Part shown: positions 63,158 to 64,000 of the stretch, in pieces
Numbering within the stretch: the stretch's first letter is position 1
Layout: each line of letters opens with the position of its first letter
Assembly: GCA_016865015.1 (NCBI GenBank)
Contig: CP018226.1
Span: 248,001 to 312,000, forward strand
Origin: Rhizobiales bacterium IMCC20636
Lineage (GTDB): Bacteria; Pseudomonadota; Alphaproteobacteria; Rhizobiales; GCA-2746425
Direction of reading: 5' to 3'
Length of the DNA stretch: 64,000 nucleotides
Position numbers and translations under genes: made by a program
The notes under the pieces: model-generated
Database searches by the model: none
What the model was told of the DNA's origin: nothing
The model's input: only the letters and a program-made list of their open reading frames with translations

Positions 63158-64000
63158 TTACTTCAGGACGCCGAATTCGATGAGAAGAGCGCGGATCTCA
63201 TCGCCCATTGCCAGAACTTCAACTTCCAGATCGGCACCGGACTGCCAAACCGGAATCTGACCGCTTTTGAGGAATTCGGCCCGAATAGCTTCATTCTGAG
63301 CGACGGCTCCAAGCTTCTCGCGCAGGAAAGTGACAGCTTCTTCCGGCATATCCTTTGGCCCGACAAAGATGCGGGAGGTGAGTGAATTGACGGCGTAGCC
63401 GGATTCAGAGAAGGACGGAACGTCAGGCATGGCCGCTGACCGCTCGCCACCGGAAATCGCCAGTGTCCGCAAGGTTTCCTGACGGGATGCAAGGCCTGCA
63501 CCGATGATGCCTGCGGAGACGTGACCGCCTGCCACACGGGCCACCGTGTTGGCACCACCCTGTGTGGGAACCAGAGTGACTTCGGTTTCAGAGCCGCGCA
63601 TGATTTCAAGCGCTGCGATATGGGCTGTACCGAGAGTGCCGGTGATTGCAAGCGTCAGAACTTTCGGGTTTTCTCTGGCTGCCGCTGTAAAGTCTTCGAG
63701 GGTCAGATACGGGCTGTCATTGGGGACAACGAGGGCAATCGGGTCAACATTGACACGGCCGAGATAGGTAAAGTCAGCCAGGGCAAAACTGGCAGCGCCG
63801 GAGATGGGCTGGATAGCCAGGTTTGGCAGGTTCACAATGCCTACTGTGTAGCCATCATTGCGGGCTCTGGAAATGGCATCGGAGCCAACGGCTCCGCCTG
63901 CGCCTGGCTTGTACTGGAAATTCCAGCCGGTGCCTGTTTCGCTGGTCCAGCCGCCATCGACGATACGGGCCACGCGGTCGCTGCCGCCGCCTGCACCAAA
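63158..64000 (-). CDS. tctC: TTT substrate-binding protein (TctC/Bug family), N terminus off the window
   Basis: At least 280 residues; the frame is open to the window edge, reading FGAGGGSDRVARIV at the right end, which matches the PGGGxDxxAR motif near residue 50 of Bug proteins. KPGAGGAVGSDAISRARNDGYT, the MARGS-like region and FVGPKDMPEEAVTFLREKL follow the family pattern. The signal peptide and start lie beyond 64000. It captures a carboxylate for TctAB. Confidence 0.92.
   Translation of the reverse strand, partial: FGAGGGSDRVARIVDGGWTSETGTGWNFQYKPGAGGAVGSDAISRARNDGYTVGIVNLPNLAIQPISGAASFALADFTYLGRVNVDPIALVVPNDSPYLTLEDFTAAARENPKVLTLAITGTLGTAHIAALEIMRGSETEVTLVPTQGGANTVARVAGGHVSAGIIGAGLASRQETLRTLAISGGERSAAMPDVPSFSESGYAVNSLTSRIFVGPKDMPEEAVTFLREKLGAVAQNEAIRAEFLKSGQIPVWQSGADLEVEVLAMGDEIRALLIEFGVLK

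Overview
The window reads as chromosomal DNA of an alphaproteobacterium, most likely a free-living (perhaps marine) member of the Hyphomicrobiales. Pointers are the SecA with its zinc-binding tail, the split ccoNOQP / ccoGHIS arrangement beside an FnrN-type regulator and hemN, a GGAAC-N17-CGTT general-stress promoter, form I coxMSLDEFG genes, and both TRAP and tripartite tricarboxylate (TTT) transporters. The assignment is inference from gene content; no rRNA or tRNA gene is present to fix it. No CRISPR array, insertion sequence or prophage was seen.

Layout. 1-8.9 kb: secA, a barrel-type outer-membrane gene broken by one in-frame stop, hppD with a divergent Lrp regulator, and a TRAP operon. 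8.9-16.2 kb: two near-identical 0.94 kb direct repeats, each carrying a tandem pair of tiny exported-peptide genes, flank a DUF1993 gene, a GGDEF/EAL protein, an NmrA-like oxidoreductase and an alanine/glycine symporter. 16.2-22.2 kb: an amidase, a LysR regulator, two glutathionyl-hydroquinone reductase-type proteins around a hemerythrin, a small unknown protein and a stress-promoted PRC-barrel gene. 22.3-25.9 kb: an operon of cation antiporter, Rieske-glutamate-synthase-like flavoprotein and a minimal pore-RCK protein. 26-31.4 kb: an idonate/gluconate catabolic regulon with a LacI repressor and three matching operators.

31.4-33.6 kb is a scarred region (a LacI remnant joined to a DUF2461 remnant) followed by an ArsR/SRPBCC pair, DUF2461 and TfoX genes. 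33.8-37.4 kb has an ECF sigma factor coupled to a VWA membrane protein, then an SDR. 37.8-48.8 kb is the microaerobic block: fnrN, hemN with a hemerythrin, ccoNOQP and ccoGHIS, with perfect FNR boxes before ccoN and ccoG. 48.9-50.3 kb encodes an HD-GYP protein.

50.3-59.4 kb is an aerobic CO dehydrogenase cluster read leftwards: coxC (MHYT-LytTR sensor/regulator), coxM, coxS, coxL (form I active-site loop), coxD, coxE, coxF, a MocA-like cytidylyltransferase and coxG. Together with the cbb3 oxidase this suggests CO as an electron donor to a high-affinity respiratory chain. 59.6-64 kb holds trkH and a TTT transporter (tctC-tctA-tctB) whose binding-protein gene runs off the window.

The observations most worth a second look are the four copies of a 53-residue exported peptide whose 28-residue mature part is identical while its codons differ only synonymously, the single-repeat TrkH-like pore fused to an RCK_C domain in an operon with a Rieske-GltS flavoprotein, and the regulatory palindromes that tie genes into regulons.
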